From positions 49,664,461 through 49,728,460 of the forward strand of contig CATQJL010000001.1 of the NCBI GenBank assembly GCA_958299035.1: a stretch of DNA of 64,000 bases, in the 5' to 3' direction. The notes under the pieces are model-generated. The model was not told the origin of the DNA, made no database searches, and was given only the letters and a program-made list of their open reading frames with translations. Of the stretch, positions 12,335 through 24,568 are shown piece after piece. Each line of letters begins with the position of its first letter. Within the stretch, counting starts at the first letter, position 1. This stretch comes from Cylicocyclus nassatus. Taxonomy: Eukaryota; Nematoda; Chromadorea; Rhabditida; Strongylidae. The translations under genes and the position numbers were made by a program.

Positions 12335-15300
12335 AAAACACTGTTTTACTTGTGTTTTGGAGCAAAGTCATGCCCACTTTCCTATTTAACTTGTGAAAAC
12401 ATTGCTGAACTTTGCGGTCTAGCAAACTTTCGAGCTTCCGTGTGTCTAGGCGATATAAAGCACTCATCTAGATAAATCGCAGGAAATAAAGTGGGCCTTT
12501 GTTGAATGTTCTGCTCTGTGATGACGAGGTGGGGTTGATTTATGGCTTCGTGACTTTATGAGAAAACTCAAGACTTCTTGATTGTAAGGAGCTTGAGCTC
12601 TTGATTGTTGGTTTTGAAAATGCCTAAGTAGAAGTTTGGAAGATATCAATCTAATTGCCTCGTCATGCTATACGTTTGTGTGTTAGGCATTCTAAAAAAA
12701 ACTTCTGTCGAAGCTTGACATTCACGCTTTGTTTGCGCAACTTGATGACTTGCACACCTGTTGAAGGCTTTTCGAACGTCAGTAGCGCACTTGATATTCT
12801 ATTCGTTCGTTCACTTTCCAACTGGTGCAGAAAAAGTCTTCTTTTTTACACTTACGGCAAAAAACAACCAACTGATGACGAAGATAACTGGAGAAATTTT
12901 GAGGATGGAGGATCCAACATGCGGCCTATTTTTCAAAAGTGAATTTCAAAACTAATGTGATGGAAATCCACTCACAATCGCTGCTTTACACCAATAAAAG
13001 ATTCTTGTAGTGACCTTTTTTAAGACCTACACCTTCACGAATACAAATTAAATTACATGGAAATGTTTGTGGTTGAACCGAAAGCCGTCTACTTGCAGTA
13101 AAGGTAATCTGTACTAGAAATCCTTTCCTTGTTGAAGAAAGAACTAGTAAGGAATAGCTGGAGATGACAGGGGCTAGGAGAAATTCAATGCACCATGAAT
13201 GCTTGAAGCAAGAATGATCCGCGGTTTCCTTGGAGAAAGACATAAATTTGAGCGCCGTGCTGAGACTTTGCCTTGCTTCACATTATTGCAGTTTCTAAGT
13301 AATCCAGAAAAGGCTGAAAGGATATTTCGCATGTTTTTAAATGTCTAGGACTTCACATCGAATGTCGAGCAAGGATAATCCGAAATGTCACATGCTTATG
13401 TGATTCCAAATAATCGGCTTCACATAGCTTCGTCATAATGCGCTCAGGTGCCTTTGACTGACCGTTGGGCTGTGCTAACAAGAAAGTCTTTCGCTAATTT
13501 GAGGTCAGTGTCAATAGCAGATACAAAAATAATAAATAGATCAACACTGTTCAATGCAGATTCTAATGATGATGAATGGTTGCATTAAGATATAGTAATC
13601 AGTTTTATTTTTGCAGATAGAGAAGAAGTCGGAGATAGCAAAAATTTCGGAGTAGTTTGCGTAATCAACACACACATATTTTCTGCTGATTATTTCACTC
13701 ATGAACGACAACATATTTACGCGTTTGTATGGTGGTGAAAGAGAGGTCCTTCAACGGAAGAAACTCTTTTAACACTCTTGATTTTCTTACTCTTGGATTT
13801 TACACTTTGCATAACGAATGTGTGAAACAATGGGCTTTCAAATAAGAATCGAGACTTACTTTTTGAAAGTCGCATTAGCTTATGAAGAAATTTTAGTGGT
13901 ATGGTTCCAACTATGTCCTCTTTTTGGAAACGTTGAGTTACCAAGAGCACCTTCCGTGGCGGCTTTCTAAAAAAAAGTTCAAAACGCCAATGGTAGTGTC
14001 CTATTTAGATGTGCTCTCGCAATTGCCTAGGCTTATTTTTTCAATAAAAGCAAGAAGATTGGAGTTCCTTATTTCACGGATATTTCTTGAGAACGGTGTA
14101 TGATCTCTATGAAGCAAACTCACCAGCTTGCGGGAAAACTGCGATGGACTTGTAAATGATAAGGCAGAGTAAAAGCTAAATGTTGGTTGAGATGTTTTAC
14201 AGTGAAATGTGCTTTAAATATTAGGTTATGAAGAAAATTCCCTGACACTTTTGGAAATTTCATTTTCAAACGCATTTTTTCGGCGCTAGGTCGACTTTGA
14301 CACCAAGTTTTTTAATTTATTCAGTAGAGGGAAGCCTAAAGTTTTCAATACGGCTTCTGATTTGTATCGATGCCAAGAGTGTTTGATCTGCACATCAAGA
14401 GGAAGAATCCAACCATGAAAATTTCACAATTTTTCTTTCTACTGCCATTTTTTGTGCAATTCAAAGACTTCTGCACTCATGGGTGATTTGATTGCGAAGC
14501 CTGTTAACTTCTGGCCCGCAGCTGCACTCGAGTTTTGCGATTTGCGCTCAGAAATTGCAGCTGTCGAACTTGCCTCTGACTGCAACCCTTTTCGCAGCTG
14601 GCGTCGCTTCTGCTGGGCGCCGCGCCTGAATGATGGGTCCAAAAGATGTGTTAGGCATTACTCTAACAATTTTCGCAGCAATCAAAGATTTGGTCTACCC
14701 TGTGCAGAACGACAAGACTTTGAAGGCACTTACTCGAAAAATGGTGCATTTTTAGGAACAAAAAAGATCGATTTTTCAAACTTTTTGGAAAAGCTTTTTC
14801 TGCATGTGGTCGCTCAAAGGCTTAAATGGTCTCCATAACAGTCCTAGCAGAGTTCTATATAACTAAAGCATGTCAGCTCTCCAGCTCTCACCATTCCTGA
14901 AATAATCCTGCACAAATAGGCCACTGTTCGCAACGATTTTTCTCACTTCTGCGCATGCTGGTGGACCGCAGTGAGATGCTGGAAAGCCAGCAAAACAAAT
15001 ACATAAATATAAGCTGCGAACAAAATTGACTTTGCAATAAAGTTTCAAAAGTTTTTTCGAAACTGTTTTTTGAAACAAAAAAGTTTTTTGTAGCTTAAAA
15101 AGAGAATCTGCTTGAAGTTATTCGCAAGCGCCCGGGAACTTTCTTTACCACCTTATAGAAGTATGCGCCTATTATATCTGCTGCGCATAAATCTCCTCGA
15201 GAGAAGCGGAATGGGAGATTCAGCTGAAGACTCTCTGGCAAAACTTCGTGTTGTTTGCTAAATGAAAAGAGCTGCTTCCATAACGGGACATTTTCTTGCT

Positions 15301-16177
15301 AAAAAAATGAGTTTATTTTGATGTCCTTGCGCAGAAGCGGCAGACTTGATCAAGGAATTGAGAAAGACCCTGTAACAACGATATTTATGAAGAGATTCAC
15401 TGTGGTGGATTACTAGTTTACATCTCTTGTTGAAATTGTGACAAATACGCTTAGAATGATACAATTGTGGAAATCTAAGAAAGTATCACCAGTCTTTGAG
15501 GTATTTGATTGAGCTCTTGTGTAGCTAAAGCCTATGCACTTCGCTAATGTATACAGCTATAACGTTTGACTATCGTTTCATGGTTAAAGCCTAGCATGCT
15601 AAATTTCTCTTGTTTGGAATACTGACAGAAAATCCTAGACGGTGTTTCTGAAATCAGCATATTGACGCACGTGCCAGGCGTTTTTTCAAAAGGTTATGCT
15701 CAATTCTTGAAGATGAGATACTATTGTTAAAGCTGTCCGAAGTAATTACCTGAATGTATTTCATGGAAAAATTGGATATCTATAGTTAAAGCAATGTGCA
15801 AATAAAACAAGTTTTCAAGTTCCCTTATTTTTTTCGAATAAATAAGGCTGAGGTGGGTTGACAGCAACCGGTGCTTTTTTTAGTTCAAATCAGAAGATTC
15901 GAATTTTCGGTATGCTTCACATTTGGCACATCTGAGGTCAAAATTAGATAAGCAGAAATAAATACATGTTGCAACTGCAAAACTGCAATACTCTTCGAAG
16001 TTGGAGCTTATTCTGTAAATAGGGTGAAGATCTGCAAAATTTACCTAGGTGGAAAGTCTACATACGCATTAACTGAAAGATTTGAAATGGGAAACTTTTT
16101 CCAGTCACTCTACTCGGTGATTGCACTTAAACGTGAAGATCTACTGGATACAATACCGCTTGTATGTTTTGTAAGAG
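12335..16177. other. Intergenic, no gene supported
   Basis: Short open frames only, the longest 128 codons at 14452-14838 and without motifs. ATTAGGTTATGAAGAAAAT at 14221 looks like a diverged mariner end, but I find no convincing partner. Confidence 0.35.
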
Positions 16178-16590
16178 CGACGCAAAGTCGCAGGATTCAT
16201 GTGACATCACCGCAGCTTGCAATATCTCGCTTTAGAGTGGACGAGTTTTTAGTCTAAGAGCACCATCCGACTCAGCTGGGCGCGACGCATCTTTGATATG
16301 TAGAATTGCCCACTTGGACACGAAAGGAGGTCAGATTCCACGAATCGTTTCATATTTTTGCTTACGGTAGGTTGCTCAATGAGTGAAATGATTAAGCACA
16401 CAGAGCAACCCACCGTATGCAAAAATATGAAACGATTCGTGGAATCTGACCTTCTGCTGTGTCCAAGCGGGCAGTTTGTATATATTGAAAGATGCGGCGA
16501 GCCGAATGATACCCTTGGATAAAAATTCGTCCACTCTGAAGCGAGATATGGCCATTCTGCGTGGTGCGTCACATGAATCGGGCGGCATTG
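16178..16590. mobile_element. Fold-back element, about 410 bp
   Basis: Two inverted arms meet near 16,375. GGATTCATGTGACATCACCG on the left is mirrored by GTGCGTCACATGAATC on the right. CGATTCGTGGAATCTGACC, TATTTTTGC and the TAGAGTGGACGAGTTTT / AATTCGTCCACTCTGAAG pair are also mirrored. The centre is the near-palindrome around GGTTGCTCAATGAGTGAAAT. There is no coding potential, and the ends are approximate. Confidence 0.6.
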
Positions 16591-17118
16591 CATTTTTTCA
16601 AAAAAATACGAGCTGTATGGAAAACCAAATTTCACGCTACTGCCAAAATTAACTAAAACTATCAAAGTTTGGAAACTGCGTACATGAAGGCATCGCGAGG
16701 GCTAATCGCTAAATGCCAAAAAGGCTGCCACGTAGAACAGCACAGCGTATTATTGATGATAGCTATTACTTTCTTGGTTCTCTTTCGAGTTCCCAGGCGA
16801 GCAGTCCCATCATTCAGTTCACACGCGTCTGAGTGCACAAAAAACTGCAAGTTTCTCCGGTGAAATGTGAAGTAGCACTTTCTAGATGCCTAATAGCGTT
16901 ATTCCGCAGCAAATTATGCTAACCGACTGAACTGGACTCAGCGGGTGTAAAAAAATGGAAATCTAATTTTTCTACTGCGCAAAATCACAGTTATAACGTC
17001 AAATCTATATCTTTCAGATTACTTGATCAGTAAATTACCTACTTTTCTTGTATCTTTCAGCTGAACGATAGTTGTGATAACGTATGCGTTGATCATCCCA
17101 AACTCTATATAAACTCCA
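16591..17118. other. Intergenic spacer
   Basis: No gene, repeat end or RNA recognised. Confidence 0.35.
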
Positions 17119-18315
17119 CTAGCTGGCTTACCCGGCTCCGCCGTATCCGGACCAAACTTGGCACACATACACTTCGGGCTCCGGCGGGTGTCACAGTCCA
17201 CTTTTCGTTATCGATCGATGTCGATTTTACCGATTTTTATCGATTTTTTCGCAGAGTTCACCTACAGGGCTAGGAGTTGGCACAGGGGGGAAGTGAGCAT
17301 GGGGATTCCGAATACAATATTAGTTTTCAGAATTATCGATTGCTTTTATTGATTTTATCGATTTTTTGGCAGAGTTCACCTACAGGGCTAGGAGTTGGCA
17401 CAGGGGGGAAGTGAGCATGGGGATTCCGAATACAATATTAGTTTTCAGGATCGTCCATTACTTTTATCGATTTTATCGATTTTTTTGCAAAGTTTGACCT
17501 GCGGGGCTGGGAGTTTGCACAGAGGGTAATCGAGCATGCAGATTACGAATACAATATTAGTTTTCAAGATCGTCCATTACTTTTATCGATTTTATCGATT
17601 TTTTGAAAATTTGAGCTAGGGGGCTGGAATTTGGCACAGGGGTGTTCGAGCATGCTGATCACCCCCCTTGGGGATGATCAGCATGCTCGATTACCCCCCT
17701 GTGCCAACTCCCAGCCCCCTAGCTCAAACTTTGCAAAAAAATCGATAAAATCGATAAAAGTAATCGATAATCCTGAAAACCAATATTGTATTCGGAATCC
17801 CCATGCTCGATTACCCCCCTGTGCGAACTCCCAGCCCCGTAGCTCAAACTTTGCAAAAAAATCGATAAAATCGATAAAAGTAATCGATAATCCTGAAAAC
17901 CAATATTGTATTCGGAATCCCCATGCTCGATTACCCCCCTGTGCCAACTCCCAGCCCCGTAGCTCAAACTTTGCAAAAAAATCGATAAAATCGATAAAAG
18001 TAATCGATAATCCTGAAAACCAATATTGTATTCGGAATCCCCATGCTCGATTACCCCCCTGTGCCAACTCCCAGCCCCGTAGGTGAACTCAGCAAAAAAA
18101 TCGATAAAAATCGATAAAATCGATATCGATCGATGACGAAAAGTAGCCTATGACACGCGCCGGGGCCCGAAGTGTATGTGTGCCAAGTTTGGTCCGGATC
18201 GGTTCAGAAATGGAATTTTCTATTCGGAACATACGTACACACAGACAGACATACAGACATACATACATACATACATACATACATACAAACAGACATTCAG
18301 CTTTATATATATATA
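17119..18315 (-). mobile_element. Non-autonomous Helitron, palindromic variant, with 120-bp tandem repeats
   Basis: The copy lies in reverse orientation. After an A at 17118 it begins CTAGCTGGCTTACCCGG, the complement of the CTAG 3' terminus with its GC-rich hairpin. It ends in the (CTGT/ATGT)-type array and an AGCTTTATATATATATAA tail. Inside, two inverted halves meet at about 17,660-17,675. The right half contains four copies of a 120-bp unit (about 17,680-18,070) that carries ATCGATAAAATCGATAAAAG and TTACCCCCCTGTGC. There is no Rep or helicase ORF. The normal TCTTATAT end is absent; a repeat of the left flank (TATAAACTCCA) appears there instead. The long apparent ORF 17631-18086 and its antisense are repeat artefacts. 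Confidence 0.75.
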
Positions 18316-18395
18316 AACTCCATGATAATATCTCTAAAAATCAAGTTGGAGGTTCAATGAGGCCTCTATGTACTTTCTCCTATCTCTAGACCAAC

Positions 18396-18698
18396 GGCCG
18401 TATTCATCAACAAATCTTGAGGCCCCCAGAAAACATAAAACCCGCTCACAAAGCACAGGGTAGGCTTAACCTTTAGGGGAAAACTACCCCTAAGGTCAAG
18501 CCTACCCTGTACCATACGATTATCCCGCATTCATCAACTACTCTGAGAGTGAACCCTACCCTCGAGGGTAAAGTTTACCCCACAAAGCGATCAACCCGTA
18601 CTCACGAACGTAGCTCATCAGGGTAAATTTGAATCACGAGGGCAAAGTAGACCTTTGAGGATAGATTTACCCTCAGGGTTCGTTGATGAGTACGACCA
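18396..18698. mobile_element. Short inverted-repeat element with TACCCT/AGGGTA motifs
   Basis: The ends are GGCCGTATTCATCAAC (left) and GTTGATGAGTACGACC (right), an imperfect inverted repeat. The interior is a series of small imperfect palindromes built from TACCCT and AGGGTA. It is non-coding and no target duplication is fixed. Confidence 0.5.
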
Positions 18699-19460
18699 CA
18701 GGACAGATCATGATGCTTTGAATAGTGAAATGTATCTACGGTTTATCGACAACCGTAGATGTACAACATAACTATTTGTAGCTGTCGCTTATCTTGATCC
18801 TCATCCTACTTGCCAAGATTTGGCCATCCAAGAGCTTTCTTTTCTTACGACCAAAGGACAGATACTCAGGAGGACGACTAGACTAGCGACATCAAATTTT
18901 TGTGGCTTCCTACATATGTGCTCATACCACTGCCGTTCCAGCATTGTACCAGCGTCATGCTAGACTGCCCTGGCGAGATGACTGATCAATATCCGGCACG
19001 ACGCTGGAACGGTGCCGCCACACATTCGTGGGTCTAAATAGGACAAACATGCATCAAAAGTCTTTCTGCGCAAATATTCGTTTAGATGGTTTAGTATTTT
19101 TTGCTGTGTTGACCAATCAACAAAATCTCAAAAATAAAACACCTTTGTAAGTAGGTGCTTCTGCTGCAGTTTTTTTTTCAGTAATTTAATAGCCGGCATG
19201 CAAAACGGTCTTACAGAAAAGCAGAAAAAAGGTTAGAAAGCGGTTAGAAAGCATGACTAATTTTAAATACTCCTAGTACGTTATCATCAAATTATAATAG
19301 TTGCATCACTTTGGAACATTTGCGCCAAAATTCTTGTTTTTGTTTTTGGCTAGACAACGAGTGAATTGTGGGGGAACATAGAGAAAATTTACTTTGTATT
19401 GTAGCTCGAATTTAGGTGTTTCATAGATTAGAAAGTCTTTGTCATGAGAACTTCGACGTT
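18699..19460. other. Intergenic; short imperfect hairpin near 18.9-19.05 kb
   Basis: The sequence from about 18,897 to 19,038 contains an imperfect inverted repeat (TGTGGCTTCC...; CCGTTCCAGC / GCTGGAACGG). Nothing else is recognised. Confidence 0.35.
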
Positions 19461-19471
19461 CCTTACATTTG

Positions 19472-19818
19472 GGTAGAGGACTATATGTCGCCGAAAAAGG
19501 GCGGTCCCCGCGGTCATTTGCGACAAATGCGCACCCTTGTATATGCGCGGACATTATACTTTGGGAAATTCGAAATTTTTTTCGAATATTCGAATATCGA
19601 ATAATATTCGAAAATGAAAATTTTCGAATATTCGACTATCGAATATTATTCGAAATCTCAGATTTTCGAATATTCGAATTTTCGAATCATTCGCATTCGA
19701 ATGATTTATTCGAATAATCGAATAATCATTCGATTCGGTCCAAAGTATAGCGGACATGCGTTCCTGCAGGGAATCCGCGCAGGACTCTTCCAAATTCGGC
19801 GACATATAGTCCTCCACC
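19472..19818. mobile_element. MULE-like fold-back MITE with TTCGAATA satellite core, 11-bp target duplication
   Basis: The ends are GGTAGAGGACTATATGTCGC and the complement of GGTGGAGGACTATATGTCGC. Flanks of CCTTACATTTG occur at 19461-19471 and 19819-19829, a perfect 11-bp direct repeat. The core (about 19,565-19,735) consists of repeated TTCGAATA/TATTCGAA units. Duplications of 9-11 bp are typical of Mutator-like elements, so a MULE-derived MITE is the best guess. It is 347 bp and non-coding. Confidence 0.7.
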
Positions 19819-20085
19819 CCTTACATTTGTGTAGCATGCAGCTGTGATTAAGACGTAGCATACGTAGTTACGTACATAGTTATTACATACCAGGTACGCC
19901 AATTATGCGAAATGTCCTTGAGGATCAAAACTAGGTTTTTCCCTGCAAGACTCGTGCCTATTCACCATGCAATAGAGCGGTAAGTAAGATATGCAAAACC
20001 GCAACGGAAAACTTTTTTTCTGAGAAAAACTTTCTTTGTTGTTTGTCAAAAACCGGATAAAGACATGGACAGCTTTATGTATGTA

Positions 20086-21026
20086 CTAGCTGGCTTACCC
20101 GGCTCCGCCGTATCCGGACCAAACTTGGCACACATACACTTCGGGCCCCGGCGGGTGTCACAGTCCACTTTTCGTTATCGATCGATGTCGATTTTACCGA
20201 TTTTTATCGATTTTTTTGCAGAGTTCACCTACAGGGCTAGGAGTTGGCACAGGGGGGGGGGGGAAGTGAGCATGGGGATTCCGAATACAATATTAGTTTT
20301 CAGAATTATCGATTACTTTTATTGATTTTATCGATTTTTTGTAAAGTTTGACATGCGAGGCTGGGATTTTGCACAGGGGGGTAATCGAGCATGCAGATTA
20401 CGAATACAATATTAGTTTTCAAGATCGTCCATTACTTATATCGATTTTATCGATCTTTTGAAAATTTGAGCTAGGGGGCTGGAATTTGGCACAGGGGTGT
20501 AATCGAGCATGCTGATCACCACCCTTGGGGATGATCAGCATGCTCGATTACCCCCCTGTGCCAACTCCCAGCCCCGTAGCTCAAACTTTGCAAAAAAATC
20601 GATAAAATCGATAAAAGTAATCGATAATCCCGAAAACCAATATTGTATTCGGAATCCCCATGCTCGATTACCCCCCTGTGCGAACTCCCAGCCCCGTAGC
20701 TCAAACTTTGCAAAAAAATCGATAAAATCGATAAAAGTAATCGATAATCCCGAAAACCAATATTGTATTCGGAACCCCCATGCTCGATTACCCCCCTGTG
20801 CCAACTCCCAGCCCCGTAGGTGAACTCAGCAAAAAATCGATAAAAATCGATAAAATCGATATCGATCGATGACGAAAAGTAGCCTATGACACGCCCCCTG
20901 CCCCGAAGTGTATGTGTGCCAAGTTTGGTCCGGATCGGTTCAGAAATGGAATTTTCTATTCGGAACATACGTACAGACATACATACATACATACATACAA
21001 ACAGACATTCAGCTTTATATATAAGA
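20086..21026 (-). mobile_element. Non-autonomous Helitron, palindromic variant, 941 bp
   Basis: In reverse orientation: A^CTAGCTGGCTTACCC at the left and ...TTTATATATAAGA^T at the right, so the forward ends are TCTTATATATAAA and CTAG, inserted between A and T. Two inverted halves meet near GATCACCACCCTTGGGGATGATC (about 20,514-20,533). The right half holds three copies of the same 120-bp unit seen in the 17.1-kb copy. A short (ATAC/CATA)n array precedes the 5' end. No enzyme is encoded. Confidence 0.85.
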
Positions 21027-22114
21027 TTTCAGGGAAATGATGCACGAAGGCTTATTCAGACTAACAGTAATAGCAGAAATGAAGGATAATGACAGAACGA
21101 TAATGCGAGACATCAGCATTGAATTCAAAAGACTTTATAGCTGCAATCTATGACTATAACTCAATCCCAAACTCAACTTCACAATCTCAAAACTAGAAAA
21201 GCTCACTTTCAGCGTTCAGAGCAAAGCGTAATCAAAAAGACAAAATAAATATCTCCGACTTATTCAACTACTGTCTTGCAGAGCTGTGTTACATTTGCGC
21301 GAATTAGTTACCGCTGTTTGAACGCAGTGCAAGTGACAGCTCGATGTGGACATTTTCGGGAAATCCTCTGTAAGCAATCTACCGCAATAGTATATGGAGC
21401 CTTCATCTAAACTATGCCTCTCCCTGCTGATAGTCACTCCAGCTATCATATACTTTCTCTATGCTGTATCTAAATCGCCAGCTGCAATCGGTAATGTGAG
21501 TTTCCATTGTCAAACACTGGATTAAAATAGTGAAGAATGTTGAGCGCTCTTCACAGTGTGATCTCGGAAAATATAGTGTTCTTTTGCCAATTGGACAACT
21601 CCGACATCGCCATTTTGTGTTAATAGCTCTTTATGAAAAAAAAAGTTTACAGGATTTTTTTTGCTGAAGCATTTGATTGAGGTCATGCATTCTAAAGCGC
21701 AGATGAACTCAATCACATAAATTATTTTAAACTTTTCAGAGATTAATTCCCGAGTCAGATATGGTCTTCGTACCGCAAAGATTTGAGTACAACGAGCGGC
21801 AAAAAGCGACTATTTTAGCGAACAAGTGAGAGTTCTATTTATTCTTGCACCTATATGCATATACATATATAATCTGTAAGCAAATGGTAAGGTTTGAATT
21901 CAAATCCATGTGTACTAACGATGGATGGTATTTGACTCGAAGCGGACTTTTTTAAAGAGAAGCATATCGAAACGTCTTTAGGTGGTGATTTCGAACCAGT
22001 CTTTTGCATCTCTTTTTTACTCAACAAGGTCACAAGCATTTTTCTGCTTCCAAACTGCTTAGTCAGGAACCGTTTGAATAACCTGAATTCGTAGTAATGA
22101 ATGTCTGATTATTT
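21027..22114. other. Intergenic spacer between two Helitrons
   Basis: No gene or repeat end supported. The open frames are 64 codons or fewer. Confidence 0.35.
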
Positions 22115-22149
22115 ATCTTATATATAAAGCTGAATGTCTGTTTGTCTGT

Positions 22150-22190
<41 letters not shown>

Positions 22191-22471
22191 ATGTCTGTAT
22201 GTCTGTCTGTCTGTATGTCTGTATGCCTGTATGTCTGTATGTCTGTATGTCTGTATGTCTGCATGTCTGTATGTCTGTATGTCTGTATGTCTGTATGTCT
22301 GTATGCCTGTATGTCTGTATGTCTGTATGTCTGTATGTCTGTATGTCTGTATGTCTGTATGTCTGTATGTCTGTATGTCTGTATGTCTGTATGTCTGTAT
22401 GTCTGTATGTCTGTATGTCTGTATGTCTGTATGTCTGTATGTCTGTATGTCTGTATGTCTGTATGTCTGTA

Positions 22472-22510
<39 letters not shown>

Positions 22511-22873
22511 ATGTATGTCTGTATGTCTGTATGTCTGTATGTCTGTATGTCTGTATGTCTGTATGTCTGTATGTCTGTATGTCTGTCTGTCTGTCTGTCT
22601 GTATATCTGTATGTCTGTATGTCTGTATGTCTGTACGTATGTTCCGAATAGAAAATTCCATTTCTGAACCGATCCGGACCAAACTTGGCACACATACACT
22701 TCGGGCCCCGGCGGGTGTCATAGGCTACTTTTCGTCATCGATCGGTATCGATTTTATCGATTTTTTGCAAAATTTGAGCTACGGGGCTGGGAGTTGGTAC
22801 AGGGGGGTAATCGAGCATGCTGATTACGAATAAAATAATGACAGGGCCGGGCGGCGCCGGCTAAGCCATCTAG
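22115..22873 (+). mobile_element. Non-autonomous Helitron with expanded CTGT/ATGT array
   Basis: Forward copy: A^TCTTATATATAAAGCTGAA at the 5' end and GCCATCTAG^T at the 3' end, preceded by a GC-rich hairpin region (CCGGGCGGCGCCGGC). Between them lie the microsatellite (about 22,134-22,645), then the family body with GACCAAACTTGGCACACATA and the ATCGAT-rich segment. It is not palindromic, unlike the 17- and 20-kb copies. The apparent 170-210-codon ORFs on both strands are translations of the array, not proteins. Confidence 0.85.
22134..22645. repeat. About 510-bp compound microsatellite, (CTGT)n and (CTGTATGT)n
   Basis: The array is an almost uninterrupted mixture of CTGT and CTGTATGT units. 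All Helitron copies in the window carry a much shorter version of this array at the same place, just inside the TCTTATATATA end, so it is an expansion of an intrinsic Helitron segment. Confidence 0.95.
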
Positions 22874-22949
22874 TTAAACGTAAAAGAGCAATGGTAGTAG
22901 TTTGAAACTACTTTGCTACCTTAAATTTTGCAATAAGCGACGAAATTCA

Positions 22950-23265
22950 GTGCCTTTTGAAGAAGTAGATCGGCGAAATAACCCTTCTCGGATTTTGGTG
23001 GCGTTAGGTAGTAGACTCTCAGTTCACTTAGCCACAACCCTACTCGCCAAGTCATGCGCTAAGTCCTGGAAAATGCGCTTCAGGATTCTATCGGCTCCGC
23101 CCACTCATTGAAAGTGGGCCGGGTCGGTGGCATTTTTCAAGACTTAGCGCATGAAAGGGCAGGTGGGGTTAGGGCTACAGTGTACTTGAGTCTACTACGT
23201 AACACCACCAAAACCCGAGAGGGGTCCATTTTGCCGATCCACTACCTTCAAGCCTACACAAATGG
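22950..23265. mobile_element. Fold-back element, about 315 bp
   Basis: The arms mirror each other: GAAGTAGATCGGC with GCCGATCCACTACCTTC, GTAGTAGACTC with GAGTCTACTACG, and ATGCGCTAAGTC with GACTTAGCGCAT. The centre is near 23,100 (TCCGCCCACT / AGTGGGC). Non-coding; ends approximate. Confidence 0.6.
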
Positions 23266-23830
23266 CTTAACTTTGTTCAGTAAATCGATAAGCAGATGAG
23301 GAAAGCAGTTTGTAATTAGCATTTCAAGGCGGACGTTATGGTATACACCTTGCTGGGTAAGGCCACTTCGAGTCATATACCTCCTGTTAAGCAAAGAAAT
23401 ATTTGAAATATCTGGTTAAGAAAATAAAAAAGTAACCTTTTGCGTAAGGACAGCTTTTAAGCTCTTTGCTACTTAGATGTCCTACTTCTTTTGCCCTCTA
23501 ATCCTATTCTCACATGACCAACGGCTAATCACTTTTATACTAAGAAGCGTCTAATTTATAAGACGTCTAATTTATAAGACTTTGCAAAGAGCTGTTCTAC
23601 AAGTTGCTTACATGACTCTTTCAGGTACAATCAAAACATCTGGCCACAGGAATACATTGGGTATGTCTCAGATCCTTAGCACATGGTTTGAATGAAATGT
23701 CTTATTTATAGTTTTGATTTACTTTTGCTGCCGAACTGGTCAAATAGAGCTCCAATATTCTCAAAATGGTTATCAAAATTTCGTAACCACGCTTCTTACC
23801 ATGCCGAATTGTAGCAGTTTTTCCGGATGC
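23266..23830. other. Intergenic spacer
   Basis: Nothing recognised apart from a short direct repeat, GTCTAATTTATAAGAC, at about 23,550-23,581. Confidence 0.35.
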
Positions 23831-24194
23831 TCAAGAGGCGCGATTTTTATTGCCAGATGGACACCAATCAACGCATTTTTAGTGTTTTATGATGTTCTAG
23901 GAGCAGTTCAAATTTCTGCAAGATTTGCATGATCGTAACATGTATTGCTTGATCTTATCTTCTTGAAACAGATTCAAAACATGAGTGTTGGAGGGTCCAA
24001 AACCCGTAAAAATGCAAGTATTGGAGATTTTGTCAATATTTCAATTAAGTTTTCACCAAACGCGTAAAACCTAGCAGATTTTAGCTTCAGATACTTGGTA
24101 AGCTAGAGCACTTAGACCGGTATTCTTGATAGACTCTCCTAGCTCTAAATCGGGCTGTTAAATCGATGACCTCTGTAGAGATCGCGCCTCTTGA
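23831..24194. mobile_element. MITE family with TCAAGAGGCGCGAT ends, copy 1
   Basis: The left end is TCAAGAGGCGCGATTTTTAT and the right end ATCGCGCCTCTTGA. Two further copies (26.4 and 63.2 kb) share the ends and scattered internal sequence, such as TGCCAGATGGACACC and GTGTTTTA. Length is about 364 bp, non-coding. The 26.4-kb copy has a 7-8-bp flanking duplication, which points to a hAT-like family. Confidence 0.65.
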
Positions 24195-24568
24195 CCGTCT
24201 CCCAGTTTTTCCTTTTTCCAAATTTCATTCTAAAATTTTGGAGGAATTTTGACGGCATATGAAGGAGTAAACAAAGTGCAATACCATAAATTTTTCGGGG
24301 ATCTCCAGCTGAATTTTCGATAGATCTCAAACGTGCTTACTTTTGCAAAGTTGTGTCATATATAAAAGCGTCAAACACTAAGAAACATTTGAAATTCAGC
24401 AGTTCCAAAACTGGAGTATCGTGCAACACTGCTTGTGGAAAGCAAATGACACCTTCGAAATAAAGAAATCAAAATTTCGAATGTAGACCATCGGTGATTC
24501 CTGAGATAACAATTATGATTATTTCATTCGCGAAAGTTCAGCAATTCGGTAGAAAGAACACTTCCCGA

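Noticed and set aside
17631..18086. 151-codon plus-strand frame and its antisense partner with 40-residue repeats (also 20509-20992)
   Set aside because: The 120-bp Helitron unit has a length divisible by three, which keeps frames open; there is no domain and both strands are equally open.
22063..22833. Several 170-210-codon open frames on both strands (repeating Cys/Val/Leu/Ser or Asp/Ile/Gln/Thr/Tyr/Arg/His)
   Set aside because: They are translations of the CTGT/CTGTATGT microsatellite, open in several frames on both strands at once.
22115..22873. CRISPR-like array
   Set aside because: The repeats are a microsatellite without spacers, in a eukaryotic Helitron.
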